From assembly GCA_946807835.1 (NCBI GenBank), contig OX327705.1, positions 15,530,501 through 15,594,500 of the forward strand: a DNA stretch of 64,000 bases. The letters run 5' to 3'. The notes beneath the pieces were generated by a model. The model searched no databases. It saw nothing but the letters and a program-made list of their open reading frames with translations, and had not been told where the DNA came from. The DNA comes from Ailanthus altissimus. Lineage: Eukaryota > Streptophyta > Magnoliopsida > Sapindales > Simaroubaceae. The position numbers and the translations under genes were made by a program. Shown here piece after piece: positions 10,273 to 21,693 of the stretch; position 1 is the first letter of the stretch, and every line of letters starts with the position of its first letter.

Positions 10273-13200
10273 TATTTCAATTTATCAAAATTGATATGCC
10301 GTTGTAGGGTATGTCAAATTAATTTCAAATTAGATTGAGACAATCTCAATTAATATCTTTAAGTTATCTCATAACTTCTACATTAATTAACTACCGTTTA
10401 TTTTGATTTAAATATAATTATCTATTTATACATATGTAAGTGTGACGGATCATTTCGAATTCCTTAAATTTAATTCTAAAGTTGTCGTAGGGTAGATCAA
10501 TTTACAAATACATCCAATAATCTTATCTCATGGAAGTTAACCTTAATATTGATTTAAACGGACACCCTTCGTAGGGCGAACGAAAATAAAGTCATTACAA
10601 ACCGCCGCTTAAATTTCACGTTGTTAAACTAACGATGCAGACCATAGGTCAAATTGTCATTTAACCCTCTCCCACTTACTATTTTATGTTGTGGGGTTTT
10701 ATTTATAAAATATATCATATTTTATAATTCTAATGAAAATTATTGCTGTTAGTCAATTATTGATCACTAGGTTTCATTCTAAGTGTTTCTAAAATCTAAT
10801 CTTATTAACACTTAATTAAAATTACCACATTTTTACACTAAAAATATAATTTGTTATAAATAACTAAGGCTTATAATTTCATAAACTATTATTATAATAT
10901 ACTTAATTAGTCCAATGTGAATTATCGGATTCAACTAATTAAATCTAATTCACATTATTTATACCAATTATAAAATTAATTGATTTTAATCTAATTAAAA
11001 ATAATTCCTTACTAGATAAATTAAAATTATTTTAATTAAAACTAATAACTAATTGGTATATTATGTATCAATTTTATTAAATCTAAACGAGAACTATTTT
11101 AGTAAAAAAATAAAATAATGACACATGTATTCATGGCATGTTATAATGCATTGAGTAAGCACATCTTAGATTTAAACACCATGTTAATGTATGGACAAAT
11201 TTTATAATATAAATTATCATATGAAATAAAAAAATAAAATAATAGTATTGACCGAGTCTTTTAAATTTCTAAAAAAAAAAGAAAATACAAAAAGTTAAAA
11301 GACAATATTAAATTTCTTCTTCATAAATAATTGTTAATCTCCTAATAAAATATAATTATATCTTATATACTTATATTTTATTATATCTCTAAAAAAATAA
11401 TTATATCTCATATAATAATTATTTTAATTAAAAAAATTTTGCTAGGCTTTGTTAGGTCTGCCTTTGGTGGACTCAAATTACTGTATAACTATTGTTTAAA
11501 AAAATAATTATTGAGCACAGCCGTGGCCCGGCCTACGGCTGGGCTTCTGTACAGCAGACGTGGCCCAAGGCCACACCTACTAGCATGTTTAGGCGTGGCC
11601 TTGCCTTTTGGCAGGCCTCTTGCTGGTAACGTAAGTGGCTCCCTCCAAGGGAGCCACTTTTTTTTGTCTTTTAGTGATTTGACAAAATTAACCGCTTTTC
11701 TTCTTTGCTGTTTAAAGAAAAAATTGACATCTTTTTCTTGGATGCTTCTTGTGCCCCTCGTCTTTTGGCATGTTTACAAATTTATTATTATTTTTATAAT
11801 TATAATAATTAAAAATAATAAAAAAATCCTATGTCCTTATGGCTTACAAAAATTAATCTAATTAATTTTAAATTCAAAAGATCATGCAATCATTTATAAT
11901 CATACATTCTATGAATAAAAATTACAACCATTAATATGTGTTTATTCGTCAAGAATATAAAAAATAAAACTCGCATTTATTAAATTAAAATAGATATGAG
12001 CTTTTGATATCAACTACAAAAACGATTTAAAAATTTTTATATCTATTTTAATTTAACAATAAGAAGGTATAAAAAAAATACTTCAATTACGAATATTTCA
12101 CAAATATTTTTTGTTAACACCAGTAAATTTTTTATGTTGTATCTCTTATCAATTGACTACTTATGTAGGTGAGTTGATAAATTACAAAAAATTTAAATTT
12201 TGTGCTCTTAATTTTTCCTCTCTAAAAAAATTTAGCCCAAAAAAGGGGTTTTAAAAATCCCTTTTTATAATACAAGAATTTTTATTTTATTTAAAGTCTT
12301 AATCTTAATAGGATTATGATAAAATAATATCCTTATATAATTTTAATTTAGATAATTAAAAAGATAAGTATAATATCTAATATTATCTTTAATTAAATAA
12401 TTTAGATAATTCATAATTATCTAATTTAATTAAATAATCTAATTATTTAATTTAAATTAATAATCTTATTATTTATTTCATTCCATAACTATTATGAACT
12501 GGGCCAATAACTAATTGAGTGTAACAAATTTAATCAAATTAAACATGTACTAATCAAATTAATTAATTAGTCCTTATAAGTTTAATCAAATTAAACTTGA
12601 GCCAATTAATATTTTAGATCTAACAATTAATTCAATGGTCAATTTCAGTGTTTATGAAATCAGTATATGGTTTTGATGGACCTATAAAATTAAGTTTTAA
12701 TAAATTAAATTAATTGATTAAACTATTTAATAAATATGATTTTATTTATCAACTTTATATTACTCCACTAAAAATATAAAGGTAAACTCTTATTTTACAG
12801 ACAAATTATAAAATAGAAAACTATATTTGTCCGTTTAATAATCATTTCATATAGATCAATTCTTCACAAGTGTTATAATTAGAGTTAGGCTGAGTGTCTA
12901 TTAACCTCTCTAATTTAATCTTTATCTTTGATTCACATTAATCTTCTTTTGAATATTTAATTTGTGTAATTCACAAATTTATTATTTTCTTTAACTCTTA
13001 AAGAAAATTGAGCACTCATTATGTTCAATATCGGAATCAATTATCAAGAGAACAACTTATCTAACTTATTCTCAGAATGAATGAATTTCATATCTGTGAA
13101 AAATGTTTTCAACTATCTAGTTTGTTATATTTATAAAATATATAGTAATTAACTGAAAATATTTTATAGTCTTTTTTTTGTAAATTATAAACATAACTCA

Positions 13201-13678
13201 ATGAATAGGAGTTCACTAATAATTCAATATTAAAATTAATCCATATATAATTATATTGTGATAAAATAAATTTTGTTTATTATCGGAGATTAACATAGAA
13301 TTATTTTATCATGGTCTAGTTCTATATAATCAACATTATATAAAAAGCGCCTCTATTTTTTATATTACCACATAAAATGATCCAGATAAAACTATTGTAT
13401 ACAATATATAAATTGGCTGCACTTATAATATATCAAAATAAAATTTTCGTCTTCATCCAGACTAAGGACAAGTTTAAATTATTACGCTTAAATTTAATCA
13501 TCTCGTATATAACTATTATATACTAAGTTTAAGGTTATATATGATAATTAAATTTTTTATGATATTTAAATAAAAATAATTATAATTGTAAATATAATAT
13601 TGAATGATCAACTTCTATTAAGTATTTTTAATAGTATCTAAATATAAATAATCATGCTTTTAGGGTATACTTCCAATA
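10273..13678 (-). repeat. 5' LTR of copia A (inner end inferred)
   Basis: The outer ~1.1 kb (12590-13678) pairs with bases 1-750. The remaining inner part is assigned to the LTR because it lies between that homology and the gag/PBS, and its partner would lie left of the window. The outer end is CCAATA at 13678 (degraded TGTTAG on the element strand). Relative to the 3' LTR, about 320 bp near 13235-13560 is extra: an indel or small insertion. A GC-rich patch at 11510-11660 contains a perfect hairpin; the 116-codon plus frame there has no homology. Confidence 0.6.
11633..11665 (+). other. Perfect 12-bp hairpin followed by eight T
   Basis: AAGTGGCTCCCT, loop CCA, AGGGAGCCACTT, then a T run: a perfect stem inside the copia A 5' LTR. 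It looks like a bacterial-type terminator, but in a plant LTR the role is unknown. On the element strand the run is A before the stem. Confidence 0.7.
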
Positions 13679-13699
13679 CTAAACTAAATATTAAATTTA

Positions 13700-13935
13700 G
13701 AAAAAAAAATGTCATTTTAGTATCTAATTTCATGAATATATATTAATTTAGTCTTTACTTTTATAATATATACCGTGTTAATTCTATAGAGACGAAAATC
13801 ATAATCATTCAAAGACAAAAATAATAATAATAAATTATAAAAAAGTCTCTACGAAGACTAACATGGCATATATTAAAAAAATGATATTAAATTGATATAT
13901 ATTTATAAAATTAAGGATCAAAATAATATTTTCTC
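13700..13935. mobile_element. Small palindromic MITE
   Basis: Imperfect inverted repeat. The left arm (ATGTCATTTTAGTATCTAAT, ATATATTAATTTAGTC) mirrors the right arm (ATGATATTAAATTGATATAT, AATTAAGGATCAAAATAAT). About 235 bp, very AT-rich, no coding capacity. Many plant MITEs have this appearance; superfamily not assigned. Confidence 0.5.
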
Positions 13936-14689
13936 TTTAATTTAATTTAATCCAAATTTCACTATTTTTTATAGTCAATAATAGCAACGGGATGAAAAGA
14001 AATCAGAGTATAATTAATAATTCTACCTTTAGTCTCTTAATCTGAACCACTTATTTCTAAATTTCAACATTTCAAAATCAAAATATATTTAAATCCCAAA
14101 TCTTCATCAAATCCCAACAAATTTTCTCGTAATTCTACCTTTAGACCCTAAATAGATTGGTTAATAAGAAGCAAAAGAAAACTACAAACCGTTGATCGTC
14201 ATCTTCCTATATGACTCTTGAGCGACTGTCTCCAAATTAGGAGAAACACTATTTCATACATCCATGATAGCAAATTTCTAATTTCTTTAGTTACTGAAGC
14301 ACTCAAAAGAATATTTAGAAAAAATAATAATAATTCCATTTCAAGAAAAAAAAGAAAAACTAGTAATAATCTTTTTCTTGTAGTGTTATTAATTATTTAT
14401 GGTTATCTATATCTATCTTTTTCAAATGTCTAGAGAAAACAATTATTTTACATGTTAATAAAAATGCAATTAATTGATATTTTGAAAGATACAGTAATTA
14501 AGAGTGGGTAATTATATGTGAATGTGAATGAAACTAAAATGTTTATCGATTATTGAGTTGTATTTGGACTTGTTGCTTGGTGATAGAAAATTTATACATT
14601 ATTTTATACTTTGTGAAATATGAATTTTGATTCTAGTGGACTTGCAAATATTTTCTTTTACTTAACGTTTGTATTTTAGAAGAAATTAT
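13936..14689. other. Non-coding AT-rich stretch
   Basis: No protein homology in six frames and no LTR or inverted-repeat structure was seen. The 71-codon frame at 14218-14433 is low-complexity (poly-Asn/Lys) and is not supported. Confidence 0.5.
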
Positions 14690-15410
14690 GCCAAACGTTT
14701 TTTTAGTTCTATCATTACTCATGTGCAATTGAGAAAAAAAATTTCATTTATGATATTTAATTTGTTAATATAAATATCTAATTTTAGGTATTATACATAT
14801 AATTAACACATTTACAACATTTAATTTTTTTTTTATTTATATCTTGCAATTTCTAATTCATAATTAATTAATACGTTTGAGAATTTTGGATGTTATACAT
14901 TTAATTGATACAATTATAATATTTAAGAATTTAGTTTACTGTATTAAATTCATAATTCATTAATACCTTTAAAAATTTTCAGTGTTACACTCTTAATTAA
15001 CATAATTATAAAAATTTAAGAATTCTAATTTACAGCATTTAATTCATTAATACAATTGCTTAATTGTGGATGTTAGACATTTATTATTTCAATTACAATA
15101 TTTAAGAACTTTTACTTATAATATCCAATTCATAATTTATTAATATATTTGCAAAAGTTTTGGTGTTACATGTTTAATAAAATAATTATAACATTTAAGA
15201 TTTTAAATTTATTATATTTAATTAATTAACGCAAATACCAAATTTTGGGTGTTATAAATTTAACTAATATAATTGTAATATAGAATTTGAATTTATGATA
15301 TTGCATTCATAATATAAAAGCCCAATTTTGGAGTTACACAATTAATTTAATATAATACAAATATTTAATTACAATTTACTATTAATTATTGAAAAAACCC
15401 AATTTATTTG
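14690..15410 (+). repeat. Degenerate ~90-bp tandem array, about 7-8 units
   Basis: Successive units begin with TTATACAT/GTTACA-type blocks at about 14785, 14893, 14983, 15072, 15163, 15250 and 15332. Each then carries ATTTAATTRATAYAATTATAA, ATTTAAGAATT, an AATTCATAATTCATTAATA-like block and TTTTGG. Unit identity is low, so the array is old. No coding potential. Confidence 0.7.
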
Positions 15411-17357
15411 ATATTCTTTTAAGCCCAACAAATTAATAGGACGAAATTAAATTAATTTAAGCCCAATAAAATAATACTCATTTGACAAATCAACTAAAAT
15501 ATCCAACTCTCAAACCCATATCTCAAGCCTAAACAAATTTAATTCGGTTCAATTTTACTGTTAAATCCTAGTTCCACATTTTCTAAACCGATTCTGCCCA
15601 GCACGAGAGGTAGTTATGTTTATGTTTTTGAAACTTGTGGTACTAGCTTGATATTAGCGTAAAATTGAAGTAGTTGGATGATAATAATTTTATAAAATAG
15701 TGTACAAATTTATGAAAAATCTAATCAATAAATAATACTAAATTTACACAACTAAAATATATTTTGTATCTCAACTAATATGATATCTATGTGTCTATTA
15801 TTTAATGGTGTTGTATAACTATCAAATTAATCAAAATTAAAAAAACCAACAACCACTTAACATGTCGTAGTCATTAATTAATAGCACATAAATCAAAATT
15901 AAAAGTTGCACCTCAACTTTGAAAGTTTAAATCTAGCTCGATTTGATCCATAAAATTCCAATGGATCCATTTTGTATAGAGTTTCTTCTTAACCGAATTG
16001 TAAGATAAATCGTCATAAGAAATAAGATATTTTTTTTTATCACTTCATCATTAACTTAAGTATGATATTGATCTATATCATTATGAGATTACAAAAATCT
16101 ATTGGTATTATAATAACTTTAATTCAAATTTGATTCTCTCATAAACTTATATATTAGTATTCGATATGTTTAAATTTGTTCTTAACTTATTTAACATATT
16201 AAAAATGACATATATTACATTATATTGATCCTAAATTTTGAATTGTAATAGATTAATAAATTGAATTTATTTATTTTCGGGAACAATAATTGGGCCTTTT
16301 GATGGATCGAGCTAAAATAGTATATTATTAGTGTGTATAAGCTTAGTACATAGTTAAGCTTTTAATCAAAGATAATCAAAACAATCACAAATAAAGACAA
16401 AATTATAGTACTTTAGCCCAATGTGAGCCTATATTCTCTTTACCAAGTTAGGCTCACTTATATAACATCACTAAATAACATTCTATAAAAATAATTACAA
16501 TAAGACAATGTCTTTACAAGACTCATGAAATTACAAATATACTACATTGGAGCCTTAGAGGCTATAATAGAGATAAATCATATAATGGAATCTTGTGGGA
16601 CTATGATGAAACTTACGAGTTCATCTGCCTGAAGGAGAATTCATCCTTTCGGAGGAAGAAGAAGAAGTTGAAGAAGAGCCTTTTCAAGAAGAAACCAAAA
16701 GTCCTCCCCTCCAATATTTCACTTCCCGTTTTATAAGTATTGTTATGCTTAATTGTAGAGTCCTTTTTAAACTAGAGCAAGCTTTACTTTTGTATTTAAA
16801 ACACATTCTAAGATTATTGGAGTGGGGTTTATGTCAAAAATATAGAAATTTTGAGATTTTCAAGGACAATGGTGGTTTTTAGTCATCGAGCTTGGGTTGG
16901 TACAAGTCCTCATCCTCAGTAAACAATGAATAAGTACTTTCTCGCTTGCTTAGGAAGGAGAGGTCGACCTCATGGAGGGCTTATAATTTGGCTTCGATGA
17001 AGCTAGTTTTTGGGAATACCTATTGATTCGAAGGGCTTTTGAAGCTGATAACTATGAGTAAGTCTTGAGGACGTTCGAGGATACTCTCTTTTATATAATA
17101 TTAGGGCTCCCAATGGGGTGACTTGGAGCTTGTGACATCAGCATAATGGTCATTATCATAGGCTTCGAGTGAGACATCCTTAAAAGAGTAAGATCTTAGG
17201 TCTTTGGGCTATACTAAACTTTCTAGGGACTAGTCTTATGCCAAAACCCTGGAGAACTTACCTTACATATTAAATATACAAACTCATGTATATAATATAT
17301 AACATAAATTGTTATTTTATTAATCACATTGTTTACTATCATCCATTTTATTAAACT
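15411..17357. other. Non-coding, no recognised feature
   Basis: Mostly AT-rich. The part from about 16550 to 17270 is less AT-rich and includes a short acidic open stretch, ILSEEEEEVEEEPFQEE, near 16635-16700. I could not match it to any family. It might be part of an unrecognised LTR. Confidence 0.4.
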
Positions 17358-17755
17358 TCATTTTAAGAAAAGAAAAATAACATATGAACCCTTAAAATTT
17401 TAAAAAATAGACATGCAAACTTTAATAGTTTAAAAAGTTTCAATTACAATCTTATCAGGTAATAGATTCCGTTAACTTTAACGGAAAAAAGGGCAAAATG
17501 ATAAAAAATACATTTTATTCTATGTTTTGATTAAAAAAAGTCAAATTTCAGTTAAATATTAGAAAGAGGACTTGAACTTTTGACCTTAAAGTTAAAGACC
17601 ACACACTTAAACTAACTTAGCTATTTCAACTTTATGTTTATGTAGAAGCTATTTCAACTTTATGTTTATGTATGGATTTAAAAATTTTATTAATATATTA
17701 TTCTCAAGACTACTTGTTAATAATATAAAAATAATTTTTAAAATTCTATTGACAA

Positions 17756-17808
17756 GATTTGAACTCTAGTTATCAATATAACAGGTAAGAGTACTCATCA
17801 CTAAGCTA
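17756..17808 (-). other. tRNA-like Pol III A/B-box module, left arm of foldback 1
   Basis: The minus strand contains TAGCTTAGTGATGAG (A box, 17794-17808) and GAGTTCAAATC (B box, 17756-17766). Order and spacing are those of a tRNA gene and the sequence between is anticodon-arm like. No proper acceptor stem was seen, so it is not a functional tRNA. A second B box, AGTTCAAGTCC, lies farther out near 17572. Confidence 0.6.
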
Positions 17809-18066
17809 CAATAAATTTTGTGACATAATATGAAACCAAAAAAAATACAAAAAGGTGAAATGATAAGATAATAGCGCCATTATTTATCGCTGTCAATCAT
17901 TGCTCGATGTCGGCCACAGTTGCCACCGGTGATGGATGATGGCTAGTGGCAACAAACGGTGGCCAATAGTAGGGGGCATTGACTACTGGCGGTAGATAGT
18001 GGCTAGGGTCCTATCGTTCTACGTTTTTGTAATTTTTATTTTGACATTATATTATAAAATTTGTTG

Positions 18067-18119
18067 TAGTTCAATTATGAGTACTCTTACTTGTCATATG
18101 GGTTACTAGGATTCAAACC
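18067..18119 (+). other. tRNA-like Pol III A/B-box module, right arm of foldback 1
   Basis: TAGTTCAATTATGAG (18067-18081) then GGATTCAAACC (18109-18119), the inverted partner of the left-arm module. A perfect B box, GGTTCAAATCC, lies farther out at 18268-18278. The two arms would be transcribed outward, away from each other. Confidence 0.6.
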
Positions 18120-18534
18120 ATGTTAATGGTAATTTTAAAATTATTTTAGAATTATTAACATGTGGTCTTAACGACAACATATTAATAAAATATGCAGATT
18201 CATACATAAACATAAAGTTGAATAGTTTAATTGATTAAAATGTGTGATCTTTAATTATAAGGTTAAAGGTTCAAATCCTCTTTCTAGCATTTAATTGAAT
18301 TTTGGCTTTTTTTCATTCAAAAAAGGTGAATTCTATTTTATCCTTTCTACCATAGAAGTTAACAAAATTCGTTACCTGACAAAGGTGAAAATAATATTTT
18401 TAAAACTATTAAAGTTTATATGTTCATTTTTAAAAAATTTAAGAATTTAAACATTCTTTTCTCGTTAAAAAAAATAAAATTACTCTTTCATTGATTTTAT
18501 GATACATATCCTCATGTATATAATTTGTAGATGT

Positions 18535-18850
18535 AACATTAGTTTTATTTTATTTATTAATTCTAAGAATTTATAAAAACAAATCTCTCTTTAAAATTAT
18601 TGAGGTGTATTTGTGACAAATTTTCCATGAGACAGTGTACCAACTACCATATAAACCATTTTCTTTGTTTATTTTGATTAATTTTGCCCATTTGATATTT
18701 TTAGTTGCAATATAAGTCTTATTCTATTAATTGATTCCAATAATTTGTAAAGGTGTATTTTGTAACAAACTTTCAATGAGACAATGCACCAACTATCATA
18801 TAAATTTACATTTGTTATTTGATTAATTTGATCTTTCGTACAATTTATTA
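18535..18850 (+). repeat. Two-copy direct repeat, ~147-bp period
   Basis: GGTGTATTTGTGACAAA, CATGAGACAGTGTACCAACT and CCATATAAA (from 18604) recur with changes from 18751 (GGTGTATTTTGTAACAAA, AATGAGACAATGCACCAACT, TCATATAAA). Non-coding spacer between the two foldbacks. Confidence 0.7.
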
Positions 18851-18894
18851 TGATGTCATTATGATGTGTACCATATTAATGGAAGATTTTTATC

Positions 18895-19757
18895 TTAGAA
18901 AAAAGAACATTAAAACCTTTAAGATTTCAGAAAATAGATATATAGACTTCGATAATTTAAAAAAAAAACATTTATAATCTATCAAGTAATGATTTTTGTT
19001 AATTTTAACGGTAAAAAGGATAAAAATAAAAATTTACTCTATTTTAACTATACAAAATTAAAATTTAATTAAATACTAAAAAAGGACTTGAACCATTGAT
19101 CTCATGGTTAAAGACCATCCATTTTAACAAACTAAATTATTCTAACTTTATGTTTATATATAGGTCAATAAATTTATTAACATATTGTATTCAAGTCCAC
19201 GTGTTATGTTTATATATGGGTCAACAACTCTTGTAATATATTATTTTTAAGACGACATGTTAATAATTTTAAAAATATTATTGATAAGGTTTGAACCTTG
19301 GTCACCCACGTGATAAGTAAGAATACTCATTATTGAGCTACAATAAATTTTGTTAATATAATGTCAAAATAAAAAATGTAAAATATCTAGAGATTGCTTG
19401 CTCCCACTAGCTACCCCCATCGGTCCCCGTTCAGCAAAGACGAGTTGTGACCAGTAAGTTGTAATCAACGACAGGTGGTGATCAATGGTGGATATGGCCG
19501 ATGGTGACTGGTGGCAATGGCAGGTGATGATCGAAAATAATAGTTGCCAGCTGTAGGTGGTGTCCAATGGCGATCAGTGATGACGGGCACGATCCTTTAC
19601 CATGTGGTTAAATGTTCGAGCTCTCTTTATAGCATTTAATTGAATATTGACTTTTTTCAGTCAAAATTAGGAGATAATCATACTTTCACCTTTTTTTTCT
19701 TCCTTTTTTCCATTTAAAGTTAATGGAAACTATCCAAATGTTCTTTTCTCTTTTCTC
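18895..19757. mobile_element. Foldback element 2, same family as foldback 1
   Basis: The left tip TTAGAAAAAAGAACATT mirrors the right tip AATGTTCTTTTCTCTTTTCT. The left arm shares AATTTTAACGGTAAAAAGG, GGACTTGAACCATTGATCTC and the tRNA-like block with foldback 1. The right arm keeps only its distal ~150 bp (TTAAATGTTCGAGCTCTC, TTTAATTGAATATTGACTTT), so the copy is asymmetric. The centre is again rich in GGTGAC/GATGG triplets (19460-19580). Confidence 0.7.
19286..19340 (-). other. tRNA-like Pol III A/B-box module in foldback 2
   Basis: The minus strand reads TAGCTCAATAATGAG (19326-19340) followed by AAGGTTCAAACCTT (19286-19299), the best A/B pair of the window. B-box bases GTTCAAACC are intact and a short T-arm-like stem (AAGG/CCTT) is possible. 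No complete cloverleaf. Confidence 0.6.
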
Positions 19758-20308
19758 TTATCAAATTTTTTTAATATCAATTATTAGCATCGACAATCAT
19801 CTCACATGTTAGATTTTATTATTTAAAAAAGATATATTACGTGCAAAAATTATATAAAAATTTAGCTAATAAAAATCAACTTTATAATATTATAAAATAA
19901 CAGTAAATAAATATTTATTTTTATACATACTACAGGAAAATTAGTCTTTTGCGATAGTTATTTAACCTACACAAAAGGCTTTTATGATGGCAAACAGTCA
20001 TTGCATATGTGGGCATTGTAAAATTTTGTGATGGTTATTTAATCATCGTAAATTTTTGCGATGGCTATTTAGCCATCACAAAAAGGACTTTTGCAATGGA
20101 TTATTTTTTTTATGGATGTACACTTTTGCAGTGGATAATTTTTTTATGAATTAATTTTTTGTGATGGTTAATTAGCCACTGCAAAAAGGTCAATTCATTA
20201 AAAAAATTATATTTTATATTTTTAATTTTTTAATATATTAATCAATGTATTATTTTTTATTTTATACTTTTCATTTTTTTAAATATATTAAAAAGTAAAC
20301 ATAGTAAT

Positions 20309-21693
20309 TGTTGAAGGAGGAAACACTCATCTCCCTCTTGAGATTAGGTTGAAACGAAGAATCTAATCTCAAGAGGGAGAAAGACATTTCCTCCCTCAAT
20401 AAACTAGTATCAGAGTAAAATGTTCGATAATACACACTTGGGGTATTTAAACTATGACTGCAATCAAGTAAGAAATAAAAAAGTTCATTAGGATGAATGA
20501 CGTCAATTTTTGGAGGAAGAAGGTTAAGGCTTTACTAGTGAAGGAAGGCCTGGGCTAGACTCAGCATTGGAGGAAGCTAGCTCATCAATTAGATACTTAT
20601 AAATGCAGACCACTAGGCAACATCTAAACAGTGCTCACCGAGGTAATGAGGGTCGAAAAGGAGTGCAACGCATCTATACTCTATGCAAGGTGCACGAATG
20701 CCTTTGGAGATCAAAGTCACCAGCCCGGAGAAAGTTAAGTCTTAGTAGAGACTTAACTGGACTCAAATCTAGGTGATAGAGTATTGGTATGGATCGGATC
20801 CCAAAGCCTTCTTATTTGGAAGATTTTAAATCAAGGAAGGGTTTGTTGAAAAATTGGTGATTCAACAATCTTAGTTGAACAAGAATTGAGATGAATACTA
20901 AAGAGAAAAGTCACAAGAAGTCTAGAATGTATGAGATACATATGGAGAAGTCTAGAACGTGTGGGACACGAAGGGAGAAGTGAAACAAGATTCAAAGACG
21001 TGAAGGAAGCAAAGAAAATGAGAGGAGGGGGCACCAGGGCTGAGTGCTGCGGCGCCTAACACAAAACCCAACACTGCGGCGTTGGGTCCCCAATACTGCG
21101 ACGATGGGCGCGATACACGCAGGGATAAGCACCGTGGCGTCAAGAGCAGCAGAAAGTCATTTTAATCCGGATTTCGAGTTTAGGAAACTTTTAAACTCCC
21201 AAAATAAGTGGACTCTTACTCCAACAAGGAATAGGGTTAGTAGACACGAAATAAATTATATATAAATACTTGTAAACCCTTTATTTTAGATTAAGCATTA
21301 AGAGAGACTCTAAGAGAGGGGACGAACTGGTTAGACACTAAGTGTTTGTGTTCACTAGGGTGGAACAGTTGTTTGGGTGTTCATTGCTCATGGTAACGTA
21401 AGGGTTTACTAAATATTAAGTCATTTTGAGGGTTCTTCATTGAGTTTTCCTTATAAAATCTCTAGGGAGTTAATAAGAGAGGTTAGAATTTTTAGATCCA
21501 CCGTGGACGTAGGCAATTGGCTGAACCACGTAAGATTGTGTTGTGCTATTTTATTTTTTGCTTTGAATTCTTGCTATTTTACTTGATAAATAGGTTATTC
21601 CGCTGTACAAAGAAATTAGAGTTTTAAGTTGAACTCAAGATTCTTTGTTTCAACCTAATCTTAAGAGGGAAAATGGCGTTTCCTCCCTTCACA
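20309..21693 (+). mobile_element. Copia C copy with inverted left LTR tip and internal deletion
   Basis: Flanked by identical pentamers GTAAT (20304-20308 and 21694-21698). Its left ~50 bp (TGTTGAAGGAGGAAACAC...) is the reverse complement of the LTR's own 3' end rather than a 5' LTR. A direct copy of the LTR 3' end and the primer site follow (about 20405). Then come ~140 bp of gag start, a deletion, the 3' non-coding block (20620-20843) and a full 3' LTR (20844-21693). No intact coding sequence. Same family as 32097-35262. Confidence 0.8.
20844..21693 (+). repeat. 3' LTR of the deleted copia C copy
   Basis: 850 bp, TGTTGAAAAATTGG to CCCTTCACA, matching 32097-32938 and 34398-35262. It contains the GC-rich block at 21030-21140 (CACTGCGGCGTTGGG and variants). 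A purine tract, AAGGAAGGGTT, sits just before it. Open frames in either direction within this LTR follow from its composition. Confidence 0.85.

Larger units (their letters stand above)
1..13678 (-). mobile_element. Copia element A (host), degenerate, 3' LTR cut by window edge
   Basis: Ty1/copia retrotransposon read on the minus strand. From high to low coordinate: 5' LTR, gag, protease, integrase, reverse transcriptase, RNase H, polypurine tract, 3' LTR. The order protease-integrase-RT-RNase H is diagnostic of copia. Bases 1-750 resemble about 12590-13678, which gives the LTR pair. The coding part is split by plus-strand copia B1 at 1368-7043. Reading across that insertion restores continuous RT-to-RNase H homology. 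All frames contain stops and frameshifts, so the element is dead. The outer TSD cannot be checked because the left end lies outside the window. Confidence 0.85.
17358..18468. mobile_element. Foldback element 1 with ~450-bp inverted arms
   Basis: The left arm (17358-17880) is the inverted counterpart of the right arm (18005-18468). For example, GCAAACTTTAATAGTTTAAA on the left mirrors AACTATTAAAGTTTATATG on the right, and GAGGACTTGAACTTTTGACC mirrors AAGGTTCAAATCCTCTTTCT. Tips resemble AGAAAAGAAYATT. The centre has a GGTGGC/GATGG triplet-rich stretch (17930-18000). No coding capacity. A second copy lies at 18895-19757. Superfamily not assigned; clear TSDs were not found. Confidence 0.75.

Noticed and set aside
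11511..11861. 116-codon plus-strand open frame with a GC-rich start
   Set aside because: Lies within the copia A 5' LTR, no domain or homology, and the second half is low-complexity Ile/Asn/Lys.
14218..14433. 71-codon frame
   Set aside because: Low-complexity Asn/Lys-rich run in AT-rich DNA, no homology.
16635..16705. Acidic peptide stretch (Glu-rich)
   Set aside because: Simple GAAGAAGAA repeat; no surrounding open frame or domain.
19286..19340. Possible genuine tRNA gene
   Set aside because: A and B boxes are good, but there is no complementary acceptor stem and the D and anticodon stems do not pair fully; kept only as a tRNA-like module.
20831..21265. Several overlapping open frames on both strands
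   Set aside because: All fall in the copia C 3' LTR and come from its GC-rich repeats.
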